Part shown: piece by piece, positions 49,688 to 59,003 of the stretch
How positions within the stretch are numbered: the first letter of the stretch is position 1
Layout: every line of letters begins with the position of its first letter
Source of the DNA: an uncultured Bacillota bacterium
GTDB taxonomy: Bacteria > Bacillota_I > Bacilli_A > Culicoidibacterales > ZOR0006
DNA length: 64,000 nucleotides
Assembly: GCA_945956935.1 (NCBI GenBank)
Contig: CAMFJD010000006.1
Location: 1-64,000 of the forward strand
Direction of reading: 5' to 3'
Notes under the pieces: generated by a model
The model's input: the letters and a program-made list of their open reading frames with translations, nothing else
Database searches by the model: none
Told to the model about the DNA's origin: nothing
Translations under genes and position numbers: made by a program

Positions 49688-50141
49688 TGAACAAATGCTT
49701 CGGCAAATAATTATGGACCATTACAAAATGCCAAGACACAAAGGGTTAGTAGATGATGCTAGCTATGTAACGGTGCATTTAAAAAACCCATCATGTGGTG
49801 ATGATATGCGTGTTCAAACAAAGATTGAAGCAGATGTTATTACTGATATTCACCATGATGGTAGTGGGTGTTCAATTTGTTGTGCATCAGCTTCAATGAT
49901 GGCTGAACTGGTGAAAGGCGAACATATTGAGCAAGCACAAGCAAAGAAAAAAGCCTTTTATCAGATGGTGAGCGGACAAGGAATAGATGAAGAATTATTA
50001 GCAGATGCTATTAGTTTGCAAGGTGTAGCAAAGTTACCCCCACGTATAAAATGTGCAACGTTAGGTTGGAAAGCATTTGAGCAAACACTTTCAGTTGACA
50101 CAGTTGAATATGATGAAGGTGTTACACGTATAGATGAATAA
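49671..50141 (+). CDS. sufU: Sulfur-transfer protein SufU
   Basis: 156 residues. It has the IscU/SufU fold with zinc and sulfur-accepting cysteines in NPSCGDD, GSGCSICCASASMM and RIKCATLGW, plus the insertion that distinguishes SufU from IscU. It accepts sulfur from SufS through its zinc site and passes it to SufBCD. It starts within the last codons of sufS. Confidence 0.96.
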   Translation: MSYSYDEQMLRQIIMDHYKMPRHKGLVDDASYVTVHLKNPSCGDDMRVQTKIEADVITDIHHDGSGCSICCASASMMAELVKGEHIEQAQAKKKAFYQMVSGQGIDEELLADAISLQGVAKLPPRIKCATLGWKAFEQTLSVDTVEYDEGVTRIDE

Positions 50142-50159
50142 GAGAGAAGGTGTCAAAGA

Positions 50160-51554
50160 ATGGAACATGTACCAGTAAATGAAGAGTACCAATATGGGTT
50201 TAATGATGGTGATGTTGGTATCTTAAAACTCGATAAAGGTTTAAATGAGGCAGTTGTTCGTGAAATTTCGCGAATTAAAGGAGAGCCAGAATGGATGACG
50301 GAATTTCGTGTGAAAGCATATCACCATTTTATGAAAACACCGATGCAAACATGGGGTGCTGATTTAAATACGCTCGATTTTGATAATATTCGTTATTATG
50401 TGAAACCGTCTGAACGAGCTGAAACAAGTTGGGATGAAGTGCCAACAGAAATTAAAGATACATTTGATAAACTTGGTATTCCAGAAGCGGAGCAAAAATT
50501 TTTAGCTGGGGTGTCAACACAGTATGAATCAGAAGTTGTATATCACAGTATTCACAAAGAACTCGAAGAAAAAGGTGTTATTTTCTTAGATACTGATTCA
50601 GCGTTGAAAGAGTATCCTGATTTATTTAAGAAATATTTTGCGAAAATTGTCCCTTATACAGATAATAAATTTTCTGCATTAAATACAGCTGTTTGGAGTG
50701 GTGGATCATTTATTTATGTGCCAAAAGGTGTGAAGTTAGATCAACCATTACAGTCATATTTCCGTATTAACTCGGAGAATATGGGGCAATTTGAGCGAAC
50801 ATTAATTATTGTTGATGAAGGAGCAGATGTTCATTATGTTGAAGGGTGTACAGCTCCAACATACTCTACTGATTCGCTGCACAGTGCTGTTGTTGAAATT
50901 TATGTTGAGAAAGGTGGACGTTGTCGTTATACGACAATCCAAAACTGGTCGAATAATGTCTACAACTTGGTGACAAAACGTGCATTATGTGAAGAAGCAG
51001 CCTCAATGGAATGGATTGATGGGAACATAGGATCAAAAGTAACAATGAAATATCCAGCTGTTGTGTTGAAGGGAGACTATTCAAAAGGAACGACAATTTC
51101 CATTGCTGTTGCTAGTGCTGGTCAGCACCAGGATGCTGGGGCAAAGATGATTCATTTAGGAAAAAATACGTCATCAACAATTGTCTCAAAATCAATTGCA
51201 CGCAATGGTGGAAATGTGACTTATCGTGGTATCGTTGAACATGGTCCAAAAGCGATAGGTGCCAAAACAAATGTTGAGTGTGATACGATTATTATGGATG
51301 CAATTTCCAAATCCGACACAATTCCATACAATAAGATAAAAAATGGGTTATCGACACTTGAACACGAAGCAAAAGTATCAAAAGTTTCGGAAGAACAATT
51401 ATTTTATTTAATGAGCCGTGGACTGAGTGAAGAGAAGGCAACCGAAATGATTGTTATGGGATTCATTGAGCCATTTGCACGAGAATTACCAATGGAATAT
51501 GCTGTGGAATTAAATCAATTAATGAAAATGGAAATGGAAGGTTCAATTGGTTAG
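50160..51554 (+). CDS. sufB: Fe-S cluster assembly scaffold SufB
   Basis: 464 residues, standard length. Conserved segments include [46 protein letters not shown] and the end [22 protein letters not shown]. It binds the nascent cluster in a complex with SufC and SufD. It is the last gene of the operon, with a strong terminator downstream. Confidence 0.97.
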   Translation: MEHVPVNEEYQYGFNDGDVGILKLDKGLNEAVVREISRIKGEPEWMTEFRVKAYHHFMKTPMQTWGADLNTLDFDNIRYYVKPSERAETSWDEVPTEIKDTFDKLGIPEAEQKFLAGVSTQYESEVVYHSIHKELEEKGVIFLDTDSALKEYPDLFKKYFAKIVPYTDNKFSALNTAVWSGGSFIYVPKGVKLDQPLQSYFRINSENMGQFERTLIIVDEGADVHYVEGCTAPTYSTDSLHSAVVEIYVEKGGRCRYTTIQNWSNNVYNLVTKRALCEEAASMEWIDGNIGSKVTMKYPAVVLKGDYSKGTTISIAVASAGQHQDAGAKMIHLGKNTSSTIVSKSIARNGGNVTYRGIVEHGPKAIGAKTNVECDTIIMDAISKSDTIPYNKIKNGLSTLEHEAKVSKVSEEQLFYLMSRGLSEEKATEMIVMGFIEPFARELPMEYAVELNQLMKMEMEGSIG

Positions 51555-51613
51555 ATGAATCAGTAGATATGTTTGTAAACTTTAAAAAGTAAAGAAGTTA
51601 TTGACAGTAAAAT

Positions 51614-51663
51614 AAAAAAAGCAAATTTTATGCCTAGCAAAAGGTTGGAATTTGCTTTTTTTA
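51614..51663 (+). terminator. Terminator of the suf operon
   Basis: AAAAAAAGCAAATT pairs with AATTTGCTTTTTTT (14 bp) and ends in T-rich sequence. The following 325 bases to 51988 are AT-rich and hold no gene I can support. Confidence 0.9.
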
Positions 51664-51988
51664 TTTATAATTTTATATAAGACTGTTTTTTGTTATGTTG
51701 ATTTTATTTTGATGATACTCAACATTTCTGAGATTTACGTGATGGGAGAAACAGGTGTACAAAATATAAGTATGTACAAATAGTGGTAAATACGATGTAT
51801 TTCTCATTTCATAATAAACTACTGGCAATAAAGAAACAGAGCAAAGTATGCCTTTTGTTTGAGTAAAAGCTCATATATTGATTTTGAATTGTGTCGGACT
51901 ATGAAAATCTTCAATTGGGATTCACAAACACTTATATAAAATATGATAAGCTATAAGAGAATGAATCAAATAATATGGAGTGAATAAG

Positions 51989-52258
51989 ATGGTAGAAACA
52001 ATACTTGGCTATGTAGCTATGATGAATATATTAGGATTTTTGATAATGTGGATTGATAAAGAAAAAGCGAAGCGGAATAGGTGGCGTATTCCAGAAGCAA
52101 CGTTACACAGTATTGCTTGGTTAGGTGGAGCACCAGGAATGCTGCTAGCTCGTCAACAGTTAAGGCATAAAAGTCGTAAAATGATTTTTGCCATCAGTTT
52201 TATTGCTGCAACATTTATATGGATAGGTATGATTGTTGTGATAAGCGTAGGTGTATAA
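51989..52258 (+). CDS. DUF1294 small membrane protein
   Basis: 89 residues from the ATG at 51989 (GGAG 8 bases upstream; a GTG at 51980 lacks spacing). It has membrane segments at about 2-20 and 66-86, and the family pattern IDKEKAKRNRWRIPEATLHSIAWLGGAPG ending in LRHKSRKMIF. The DUF1294 family has no established function. It is a single gene upstream of the folate genes. Confidence 0.85.
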   Translation: MVETILGYVAMMNILGFLIMWIDKEKAKRNRWRIPEATLHSIAWLGGAPGMLLARQQLRHKSRKMIFAISFIAATFIWIGMIVVISVGV

Positions 52259-52366
52259 TGTATGTAAAATAAAGAATAGAAACAACGAACTTCAAAGCTT
52301 TGTCATAGAATTGTCAAAAAAAATTGGTATAATAAAAAAGAAGCAAAAGTTTAGAGGAGAGGTAGT

Positions 52367-53485
52367 ATGTCAGTTTTATTTTTAGGCGATAGCCTTGTTA
52401 CAGGATATCCACATCAACATTCTTTTGTGAGTGAAGTTGAACGTCAATTGCACCAATCATGTATGATTGAAGGTATTCCAGGTCAAACAACAGCAGAATT
52501 ATTAGTAAAAGTGCCTGATTTATTGGCAAAACACACGCCAGAAAGTGTTGTCATATTGATTGGAACAAATGATATTGCACATCATATAGATTTCAATCAA
52601 TATGAACATTTATTGCAAGAAATGGTCACACTTATTCAAGCGAATAATATCGAAGTTTTTTTAGCTGAGGTTCCGTATTTTGAAGCTGTACAAAACCCAT
52701 TTTTTTCAAGCTTGAATTTAGAGGTGTTAAATAGAGGAGTTGTTCAAGCAAATATTCGGATCCATCGAATAGCTACAGTTGCACAAATACCGGTTATTCC
52801 TCTTTCTCAACATTTAACGACACACAAACAAAATCATGGCTTGGATTTTGTCACAACAGACGGAATTCATTACTTTTCAAAATACGCAGAAGTGTATGCA
52901 CGTGTATTTTCGCAAAAACTCGATGATTTCCAGCGCGGTGATAGTAAACAAGAAATTCGTCAACGGATGTTGGAACGTCGAAAAACGATGGATGTTGGTG
53001 AAAATATGAGCCTTTCAACTCAAATATGCCAACGCGTGCGAGAGCTTTCGTGTTGGAAAGAGGCTAAAGTTATTGGATTATATGCTCCAACCCAAAATGA
53101 GGTTAATGCAATGTTACTGATGCAAGATCATGAAAAATCGTTTGCCTTTCCAAAGATACTAGGAGATGGACTTATGCGCTTTTACGATGGCGAAGGAGAT
53201 TTAGCGATTGGAGAATTCGGTATTTTAGAGCCAATTCATACAAGACTTGTTGAACCTGATTTAATTATTGTTCCAATCGTTGCATTCGATCATGAGAATG
53301 ACCGACTTGGATTTGGAAAAGGGTATTATGACCGCTATTTAGAACGTTTTCCGGCGAAAACCATTGGTCTTGCATTTAATTTTCAAAAAGTTGATGACAT
53401 TCCAAAACAAAATAAAGATGTTCCGTTAGAATTGATTGTGACACAGACACATGTTTATACAGGAAGAAGTGAAGAACAGGAGTAA
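52367..53485 (+). CDS. Fusion of SGNH/GDSL hydrolase and 5-formyl-THF cyclo-ligase
   Basis: 372 residues. Residues 1-185 form an SGNH hydrolase: GDSL with nucleophile S9, GTND at 66-69, and the D165/H168 catalytic pair in DGIHYF. Residues about 193-372 form 5-formyltetrahydrofolate cyclo-ligase (MTHFS/YgfA): KQEIRQRMLERR, then GFGKGYYDRYL at 315-323. The second domain salvages 5-formyl-THF into 5,10-methenyl-THF with ATP, which fits the neighbouring fhs and folD. The first domain's substrate is unknown. No stop or frameshift separates the halves and no signal peptide is present, so both should be cytoplasmic. AGGAGAGG precedes the ATG. Confidence 0.9.
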   Translation: MSVLFLGDSLVTGYPHQHSFVSEVERQLHQSCMIEGIPGQTTAELLVKVPDLLAKHTPESVVILIGTNDIAHHIDFNQYEHLLQEMVTLIQANNIEVFLAEVPYFEAVQNPFFSSLNLEVLNRGVVQANIRIHRIATVAQIPVIPLSQHLTTHKQNHGLDFVTTDGIHYFSKYAEVYARVFSQKLDDFQRGDSKQEIRQRMLERRKTMDVGENMSLSTQICQRVRELSCWKEAKVIGLYAPTQNEVNAMLLMQDHEKSFAFPKILGDGLMRFYDGEGDLAIGEFGILEPIHTRLVEPDLIIVPIVAFDHENDRLGFGKGYYDRYLERFPAKTIGLAFNFQKVDDIPKQNKDVPLELIVTQTHVYTGRSEEQE

Positions 53486-53490
53486 ATGAC

Positions 53491-53519
53491 TTGCCATATG
53501 ACTTGTTTTCATGTAAAGT
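53491..53519 (+). promoter_or_regulatory. Promoter of fhs
   Basis: TTGCCA (53491-53496), 17 bp, then TAAAGT (53514-53519). Transcription would start near 53526, right at the 5' strand of riboswitch P1 (53528). Confidence 0.65.
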
Positions 53520-53527
53520 TAAGCTAT

Positions 53528-53598
53528 CATCGTATAGTGGCAAGGAAAAATGGCTTGCGAGTTTCTACCTGTTGACCAATTTTCAACAGACTACGATG
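53528..53598 (+). promoter_or_regulatory. Purine riboswitch (guanine type, variant loops) before fhs
   Basis: P1 is CATCGTA/TACGATG (53528-34 with 53592-98), P2 is GCAAG/CTTGC, and P3 is CTGTTGA/TCAACAG. The junction has the invariant GTTTCTACC, and C53591 is the base that pairs with the ligand, predicting guanine. The loops deviate: L2 is GAAAAATGG (9 bases, usually 7 as in GATATGG) and L3 is CCAATTT rather than CCGTAAA, though the GG/CC kissing pairs remain possible. A terminator at 53641-53675 would stop fhs when ligand binds. Confidence 0.88.
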
Positions 53599-53640
53599 CT
53601 ACCTATGCTTTTTTAGTATAGGTAGCAAGTTTGGAAACGA

Positions 53641-53675
53641 AAAAATAACTGTCGATGGTGATAGTTATTTTTTTT
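53641..53675 (+). terminator. Terminator of the fhs riboswitch
   Basis: AATAACTGTC pairs with GATAGTTATT (10 bp, one G-U), followed by T8, 45 bases before the fhs ATG. A preceding hairpin GCTACCTAT/ATAGGTAGC (53598-53625) overlaps P1 and could act as the alternative fold. Confidence 0.85.
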
Positions 53676-53719
53676 ATTATATGATAAAGGACAATCAAGT
53701 AAGGATGGTACAAAGAAAA

Positions 53720-55384
53720 ATGAAGACGGATTTACAAATTGCCCAAGCAAATGAAATGGTTGATATTCGTGAAATTGCACAACAAATTGGTTTAACAGAA
53801 GCAGATTTAGAGTTATATGGGAGATATAAAGCAAAAATCAGTCACCATGTAATGGATCGTGTTCAAAATAATCAAGATGGAAAATTAGTTTTAGTTACAG
53901 CGATTAATCCAACACCTGCTGGTGAAGGGAAATCAACGGTAACAATCGGATTAGCTCAGGCATTACAACGTTTAGATAAAAAGGCAATTGTCGCATTACG
54001 TGAACCATCATTAGGACCAGTTATGGGAGTTAAAGGTGGTGCAGCAGGAGGTGGACATGCTCAAGTTGTACCGATGGAAGACTTAAACTTACATTTTACA
54101 GGAGATATGCATGCAATTACGACAGCGAATAATATGATTAGTGCCTTTATTGATAATCATATTTTTCAAGGAAACGACTTGTCGATTGATCGTGTTGTAT
54201 GGCGTCGGTGTGTTGATTTAAATGATCGCTCATTACGTGAAGTTGAAATTAATTTAAGTCGTTTGACACAAGATTTCAAGCGTAATGATGGTTTTGATAT
54301 TACTGTTGCTTCAGAAATTATGGCTGTCCTTTGTTTAGCCAATGATTTAGATGATTTAAGAATGCGTATCGGACGTATTGTTGTTGCGTACAAAGTGGAC
54401 AATACACCGATTACTGTTGCTAATTTAGGAATTGAAGGTGCAGTGACGCTTATTTTACGTGATGCATTGTTGCCAAACCTTGTACAAACGTTAGAGAAGA
54501 CACCAGCAATTGTACATGGTGGACCATTTGCGAATATTGCCCATGGGTGTAATTCAGTTCAAGCAACAAAACTAGCATTGAAACTTGGTGATTATGCAGT
54601 GACAGAGGCTGGATTTGGTGCTGATTTAGGTGCAGAAAAATTTATGGACATCAAATGTCGTATGGCTGATTTAAAACCAGATGCTACAGTTATCGTTGCG
54701 ACAATTCGTGCTTTGAAAATGCATGGTGGAGTCGAAAAAAGTGAATTAACACATGAAAATGTTACAGCACTAAAAGCAGGTTTAGTTAACTTAGAAAAAC
54801 ACATTGAAAACATGCAAAAATTTGGTGTGCCATTTGTTGTTGCAATTAATAAATTTGTGACTGATACAGATGCTGAAGTACAGGCACTTCAGGCATGGGC
54901 ACAACAACATGGTCATCCAATTGCACTATGTGAAGTGTGGGAACATGGTGGTGCTGGTGGAGAGGCATTAGCGAAAAAAGTGATTGAAATTTGTGATACA
55001 GTTGAATCAAACTATGCACCGATTTATGAATTATCATCAAGTATTGAAGCAAAAATTGAAACGATTGCGAAAGAAATTTATGGTGCCGATCATGTTGAAT
55101 TTAGTGAGGAAGCTCAAGAGCAAATGATTCAATTCAAAGCGAATGGTTGGGATACATTACCAATCTGCATGGCAAAAACACAATATTCGTTTTCTGATGA
55201 TCCAAAGTTATTGGGACGGCCAAGTGGATTTACTGTAACAATTCGTCAACTCCGTGCAAGTGTTGGAGCTGGATTTATTGTTGCTCTAACCGGAGCTGTC
55301 TTAACAATGCCTGGCTTACCAAAACAACCTGCAATGCTACAAATGGATGTGGATGCAGAAGGGAAAGCAATTGGATTATTCTAA
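53720..55384 (+). CDS. fhs: Formate-tetrahydrofolate ligase
   Basis: 554 residues from the ATG at 53720, matching the family length; an upstream reading from 53681 would start inside the terminator. The P-loop is [18 protein letters not shown], and the family blocks [21 protein letters not shown] and [11 protein letters not shown] are present. It makes 10-formyl-THF from formate, THF and ATP, the one-carbon donor for purine synthesis. AAGGATGG lies 11 bases before the ATG. The purine riboswitch upstream ties its expression to purine supply. Confidence 0.96.
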   Translation: MKTDLQIAQANEMVDIREIAQQIGLTEADLELYGRYKAKISHHVMDRVQNNQDGKLVLVTAINPTPAGEGKSTVTIGLAQALQRLDKKAIVALREPSLGPVMGVKGGAAGGGHAQVVPMEDLNLHFTGDMHAITTANNMISAFIDNHIFQGNDLSIDRVVWRRCVDLNDRSLREVEINLSRLTQDFKRNDGFDITVASEIMAVLCLANDLDDLRMRIGRIVVAYKVDNTPITVANLGIEGAVTLILRDALLPNLVQTLEKTPAIVHGGPFANIAHGCNSVQATKLALKLGDYAVTEAGFGADLGAEKFMDIKCRMADLKPDATVIVATIRALKMHGGVEKSELTHENVTALKAGLVNLEKHIENMQKFGVPFVVAINKFVTDTDAEVQALQAWAQQHGHPIALCEVWEHGGAGGEALAKKVIEICDTVESNYAPIYELSSSIEAKIETIAKEIYGADHVEFSEEAQEQMIQFKANGWDTLPICMAKTQYSFSDDPKLLGRPSGFTVTIRQLRASVGAGFIVALTGAVLTMPGLPKQPAMLQMDVDAEGKAIGLF

Positions 55385-55394
55385 ATAAAATTGT

Positions 55395-55436
55395 AACCTA
55401 TAAGCACGGGAAAATTCTCTAGCTTATAGGTTTTTT
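55395..55436 (+). terminator. Terminator of fhs
   Basis: AACCTATAAGC pairs with GCTTATAGGTT (11 bp), followed by T-rich sequence. The next 290 bases have only a weak hairpin (GAACT/AGTTC near 55550-55575) and a TATAAT at about 55691. Confidence 0.9.
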
Positions 55437-55727
55437 AGTACATAAAAAATAACTGTCAGATAACAAATCAAAGACAAGAGATGTGGAGAAAAGTTAGCAT
55501 TATTCAACAGCGAACTTCAACAAACAAGTAAAAAAGATCCGTACTGGTCTTGAACTGAATAATTTTTTAGTTCTTTTGATACAGAACCCTTTTTTATTTA
55601 CAAAACAAATAAAAAGTGCGAGAGATAGAATAGGTATTACTAAGGAAAGTAGAGAAGAACATTACCATGTAAAATATTTTTTTCTGTAGTATAATAAAAA
55701 TAATTCAATGTAAGGAGGTTTTTTGAA

Positions 55728-56015
55728 ATGAAAATAGGAATTATGAGTCATGGTGGTATTTCAACACATATTTTTATGCAAGCATTGCAAAAACAAGTAA
55801 CTGATGGGCAATTTGAATTCATGATTTTTACGCGTGACCAAATAGAAAAATTACCTCAAGATATCAAAATAGCATTAATAGAACCACAAGTTGATTGGTT
55901 TGGTGTATCCAATATTGTGCAACTTGAAATACCATTAGAAGCGTATGCACCAGATGGAGCAAGAGAGATGGTTGCTCGTTTGCAAGAAGCGATGTACGAA
56001 TTAGAGAGTGAATAA
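55728..56015 (+). CDS. EIIB-like protein (lactose/cellobiose PTS fold) lacking the active cysteine
   Basis: 95 residues. The N-terminus MKIGIMSHGGISTHIFMQAL aligns by eye with the PTS IIB-cellobiose P-loop region, where the phosphorylated Cys is followed by AAGMSTSLLV; here Ser7 replaces that Cys. IALIEPQVDWF matches the later LLGPQVRY-type segment, and IPLEAYAPDGAREMV the closing motif. Without Cys it cannot carry out normal phosphotransfer. No EIIA or EIIC gene is near. AAGGAGG precedes the ATG. It could be a regulatory relic or a repurposed small protein; the family assignment is by pattern only. Confidence 0.6.
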   Translation: MKIGIMSHGGISTHIFMQALQKQVTDGQFEFMIFTRDQIEKLPQDIKIALIEPQVDWFGVSNIVQLEIPLEAYAPDGAREMVARLQEAMYELESE

Positions 56016-56018
56016 AAG

Positions 56019-56040
56019 AAACTGCTATCCGCAGTTTTTT
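56019..56040 (+). terminator. Short terminator after the EIIB-like gene
   Basis: AAACTGC pairs with GCAGTTT (7 bp) across TATCC, followed by T6. Confidence 0.8.
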
Positions 56041-56102
56041 CTATTTTGGAATATATGAAATTTATACATGAAAATAGTTTGATACAAAAGGAGATAGAGA
56101 AG

Positions 56103-56933
56103 ATGAACATAATTGATGGACGTGCCCATGCACAGGCAATTTACCATGACTTAGCACAACAAGTACAACAATTAAAAAGGCAGCCTAAATTGGTAATTAT
56201 TCAAGTAGCAAACCACCAAGCAAGCGAGGCGTATATTCGTGGGAAGATTAAAGCAGCAGAAGCAGTTGGGATTTATGCTGAAGTACAAAATTTTCCAGAG
56301 TCGATAGAGCAAAACCAATTGTTAACAGTTATTGCACAATTAAATGAAGATCGAACAGTTGATGGAATAATTGTTCAGCTCCCGTTACCAGGACATTTAG
56401 ATGAATTTATTGTTGCACGAGCAATTAAACGTTCGAAAGATGTTGATGGATTTCATCCGGAAAATTTAGGTGAGCTACTCATTCATGAAACGCTATTAGA
56501 GCCATGTACACCAAAAGGAATTATGACATTACTAGAACGTGAAGGCATTGAGTTGACTGGAAAACACGTGTGTATCATTGGCCGTAGCAATATTGTAGGA
56601 AAACCAATCGCATTATTAGCATTACAAGCGAATGCTACAGTTACTATATGTCATTCGCGAACAAATAATTTACATCAACACACACAACAAGCAGATATAG
56701 TAATTGTTGCGGTGGGTATTGCTAATTTTTTAACTGACGATATGATTCGAACTGGAGCAATAGTTATTGATGTTGGAATTAACCGTTTAAATGGAAAACT
56801 TGTTGGTGATGTGGATTATGATTCAGTTTCACAAAAAGCGAGTGCATTGACACCAGTCCCAGGTGGTGTTGGACCAATGACAGTTGCAATGTTGATGAGT
56901 AATACTGTGGTAGCTGCCACAAATCAACAATAA
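56103..56933 (+). CDS. folD: Methylene-THF dehydrogenase / methenyl-THF cyclohydrolase
   Basis: 276 residues from the ATG at 56103 (AAAGGAG 9 bases upstream). It contains the substrate-lysine region EAYIRGKIKAAEAVG, DGIIVQLPLPGHL, the NADP-binding GRSNIVGKPIALL and the end TPVPGGVGPMTVAML. It interconverts 5,10-methylene-, methenyl- and 10-formyl-THF. It fits the cluster of folate genes (cyclo-ligase, fhs) next to purine genes. Confidence 0.97.
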   Translation: MNIIDGRAHAQAIYHDLAQQVQQLKRQPKLVIIQVANHQASEAYIRGKIKAAEAVGIYAEVQNFPESIEQNQLLTVIAQLNEDRTVDGIIVQLPLPGHLDEFIVARAIKRSKDVDGFHPENLGELLIHETLLEPCTPKGIMTLLEREGIELTGKHVCIIGRSNIVGKPIALLALQANATVTICHSRTNNLHQHTQQADIVIVAVGIANFLTDDMIRTGAIVIDVGINRLNGKLVGDVDYDSVSQKASALTPVPGGVGPMTVAMLMSNTVVAATNQQ

Positions 56934-57077
56934 AGAAAACGATATCATTTGTGCATCGTCACAAAAAAAATGAAAATGTATGTAAAAACAGAAAAAAGAC
57001 TTGTTTAGAATGTTTAATATTGTTATTATCATAGGTGAAAAAAGTATTAATAAAATATACTTTTGATAAAAGAATAA

Positions 57078-57144
57078 TTCGTATAATAGCAAGGATATGG
57101 CTTGCAAGTTTCTACCGATTTCCCGTAAAGAGATCGACTACGAT
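57078..57144 (+). promoter_or_regulatory. Guanine riboswitch in the purE leader
   Basis: P1 is TTCGTA/TACGAT, P2 GCAAG/CTTGC with canonical L2 GATATGG, P3 CGATTTC/GAGATCG with canonical L3 CCGTAAA, and the junction is AAGTTTCTACC. C57138 is the ligand-pairing base, which predicts guanine or hypoxanthine. A TATACT at 57056-57061 is the likely -10. Downstream, GATGT...ACACT can pair with AGTGT-ACATC (57142-57199), which would compete with P1. Confidence 0.95.
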
Positions 57145-57220
57145 GTATCACACTTTTTAGATTGCTTTTTAGTAATATGAAAATTTTCAGTGTACATCGC
57201 GAATTCATAGGAGGATGACC

Positions 57221-57289
57221 ATGAACGCAATGACAACACATAAACAATCGAAACAAGAATTTTACGCAGCAGAAGTATGTGCTTTTTAA
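57221..57289 (+). CDS. 22-residue ORF in the purE leader
   Basis: ATG at 57221 with a perfect AGGAGG 6 bases upstream and TAA at 57287-57289. The peptide contains MTTHKQSKQEF and ends AAEVCAF. It has no run of one amino acid, so it does not look like a classical amino acid attenuator. The stop codon lies inside a larger hairpin that ends in T6 before purE. It may be a leader peptide whose translation affects that hairpin. No family is known to me. Confidence 0.5.
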   Translation: MNAMTTHKQSKQEFYAAEVCAF

Positions 57290-57317
57290 GTACCGTACAT
57301 TTGCTGTGTTTTTTGTT
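57264..57317 (+). terminator. Terminator-like hairpin overlapping the leader ORF
   Basis: ACGCAGCA (about 57264-57271) pairs with TTGCTGTGT (about 57301-57309), with an inner ATGT/ACAT, and is followed by T6. It is imperfect. Its 5' arm is inside the 22-codon ORF, so ribosomes could block its formation. Confidence 0.55.
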
Positions 57318-57360
57318 TATGTAGCATGCGCCTAGGTCATAACGAAGGAGCGTAATCAAA

Positions 57361-57858
57361 ATGGAACAAAAAATTGGTATTATTATGGGTAGCCAATCAG
57401 ATTATCAAACAATGCAAGCGACAACATCGGTGCTCGATGAACTCGGAATTGCATATGATGTACGAGTGATTTCAGCACACCGTACACCGGAAGCGATGAT
57501 CGAATATGCAAAATCAGCTCGTGACAAAGGGCTACATGTGATTATTGCGGGAGCAGGGGGCGCAGCACATTTACCGGGAATGGTTGCAGCTTGTACGACA
57601 CTACCAGTTATTGGGGTGCCGGTTCAATCGCGTGCATTAAATGGTTTGGATTCTTTGCTATCAATTGTCCAAATGCCAGCTGGTGTGCCAGTTGCGACAG
57701 TTGCAATTGGTGAAGCAGGGGCGAAAAACGCAGGGTTATTAGCAGCTCAATTACTTGGAATGACAGATAAAGCGATTGCACAACAACTAGAGGCTTATAG
57801 ATTAGTCATGAAACAGGCAGTTGAAGCAACAGCCGATTTGTCGGAGGTTCGCAAATGA
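57361..57858 (+). CDS. purE: N5-carboxyaminoimidazole ribonucleotide mutase
   Basis: 165 residues. It has [22 protein letters not shown] and the [15 protein letters not shown] loop of class I PurE. It moves the carboxyl group from N5-CAIR to C4 to give CAIR, working with PurK. GAAGGAG precedes the ATG. Its stop overlaps purK. Expression is under the guanine riboswitch and probably the leader hairpin. Confidence 0.97.
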   Translation: MEQKIGIIMGSQSDYQTMQATTSVLDELGIAYDVRVISAHRTPEAMIEYAKSARDKGLHVIIAGAGGAAHLPGMVAACTTLPVIGVPVQSRALNGLDSLLSIVQMPAGVPVATVAIGEAGAKNAGLLAAQLLGMTDKAIAQQLEAYRLVMKQAVEATADLSEVRK

Positions 57859-59003
57859 TGATTCAAGCGTACCAAACGATTGGAATTATCGGGGGTGGAC
57901 AGCTTGGACAAATGTTAACCATTGCCGCAAAATCGATGGGATTTTATGTTATTATTTTAGATCCAACGCCAAATTGTTGTGCTTCTCAAGTAGCAGATGG
58001 ACATATTGTTGCTGCATACGCTGATGAGGAAGCACTTGGACGATTAGCACAACAATCAGATGTCATAACATATGAGTTTGAAAATATACCAGCACAAGCA
58101 ATTGAGCAATTATCAAAGCAAGCATATCTTCCGCAAGGAGCTAAACCATTAGCGTTAACACAACATCGTTTACAAGAAAAGCAAGCATTACAAACACTTG
58201 GGATACCAGTTGCCCCATTTATCGGTGTTCAAACACAGGAGCAATTGTTAGAGGCAGTAGCACAGCTCGGATATCCAGCAATTCTAAAGACATGTCGTGG
58301 TGGTTATGATGGGAAAGGGCAAGTTGTTTTAAGAAGTGAAGCAGATATAGTGGAAGCAGCAAAGCTTCTACCGAACGATTGTGTTCTTGAAGCGTTTGTT
58401 TATTTTGATTACGAAGCCTCTATTATTGTAACAAGAAGTGTTCATGGAGAAATGACAACATTTCCTATCGCACAAAATATTCACCGAAACCAAACACTCG
58501 CATGCTCAATTGTACCGAGTCAATGTTCAAAAGAAGTAGAACAAACTATCCAAGCATTTGCTCAAACATTTATGCAAACGCATAACCTTGTGGGGACAAT
58601 GGCCATAGAATGTTTTGTTTCTGGTGAAAATGTATATGTGAATGAACTTGCACCAAGACCACATAACTCAGGTCATTATACAATTGAAGGGTGTTGTGTG
58701 AGTCAATTTGAGCAACATATACGTGCTATCTGTGGATGGCCACTCGCAGCAACGACATTACGACAACCAACAGTCATGCTCAATTTATATGGAGAGGATA
58801 TAGGACGAGTTCATCAGCTTATCCCAACATTACCAAATAATGCGTACGTGCATTGTTATCAAAAGGGTGAGGCAAAGCAAGGGCGTAAAATGGGACATAT
58901 TACATTTATCGAAACAACACAGATGAATGCCCAAAAAAGTGCAGAAATCGTGTATAATAAACTAGGATATAGTGATTCAAGTATTGGAGGAAATGAAAAA
59001 TGA
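57855..59003 (+). CDS. purK: N5-carboxyaminoimidazole ribonucleotide synthase
   Basis: 382 residues. An ATP-grasp enzyme with N-terminal [22 protein letters not shown], and [13 protein letters not shown]; the end has [18 protein letters not shown]. It carboxylates AIR using bicarbonate and ATP. GGAGG lies 7 bases from the ATG at 57855, which overlaps the purE stop; the adjacent ATG at 57858 is equally in frame. Confidence 0.97.
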   Translation: MMIQAYQTIGIIGGGQLGQMLTIAAKSMGFYVIILDPTPNCCASQVADGHIVAAYADEEALGRLAQQSDVITYEFENIPAQAIEQLSKQAYLPQGAKPLALTQHRLQEKQALQTLGIPVAPFIGVQTQEQLLEAVAQLGYPAILKTCRGGYDGKGQVVLRSEADIVEAAKLLPNDCVLEAFVYFDYEASIIVTRSVHGEMTTFPIAQNIHRNQTLACSIVPSQCSKEVEQTIQAFAQTFMQTHNLVGTMAIECFVSGENVYVNELAPRPHNSGHYTIEGCCVSQFEQHIRAICGWPLAATTLRQPTVMLNLYGEDIGRVHQLIPTLPNNAYVHCYQKGEAKQGRKMGHITFIETTQMNAQKSAEIVYNKLGYSDSSIGGNEK

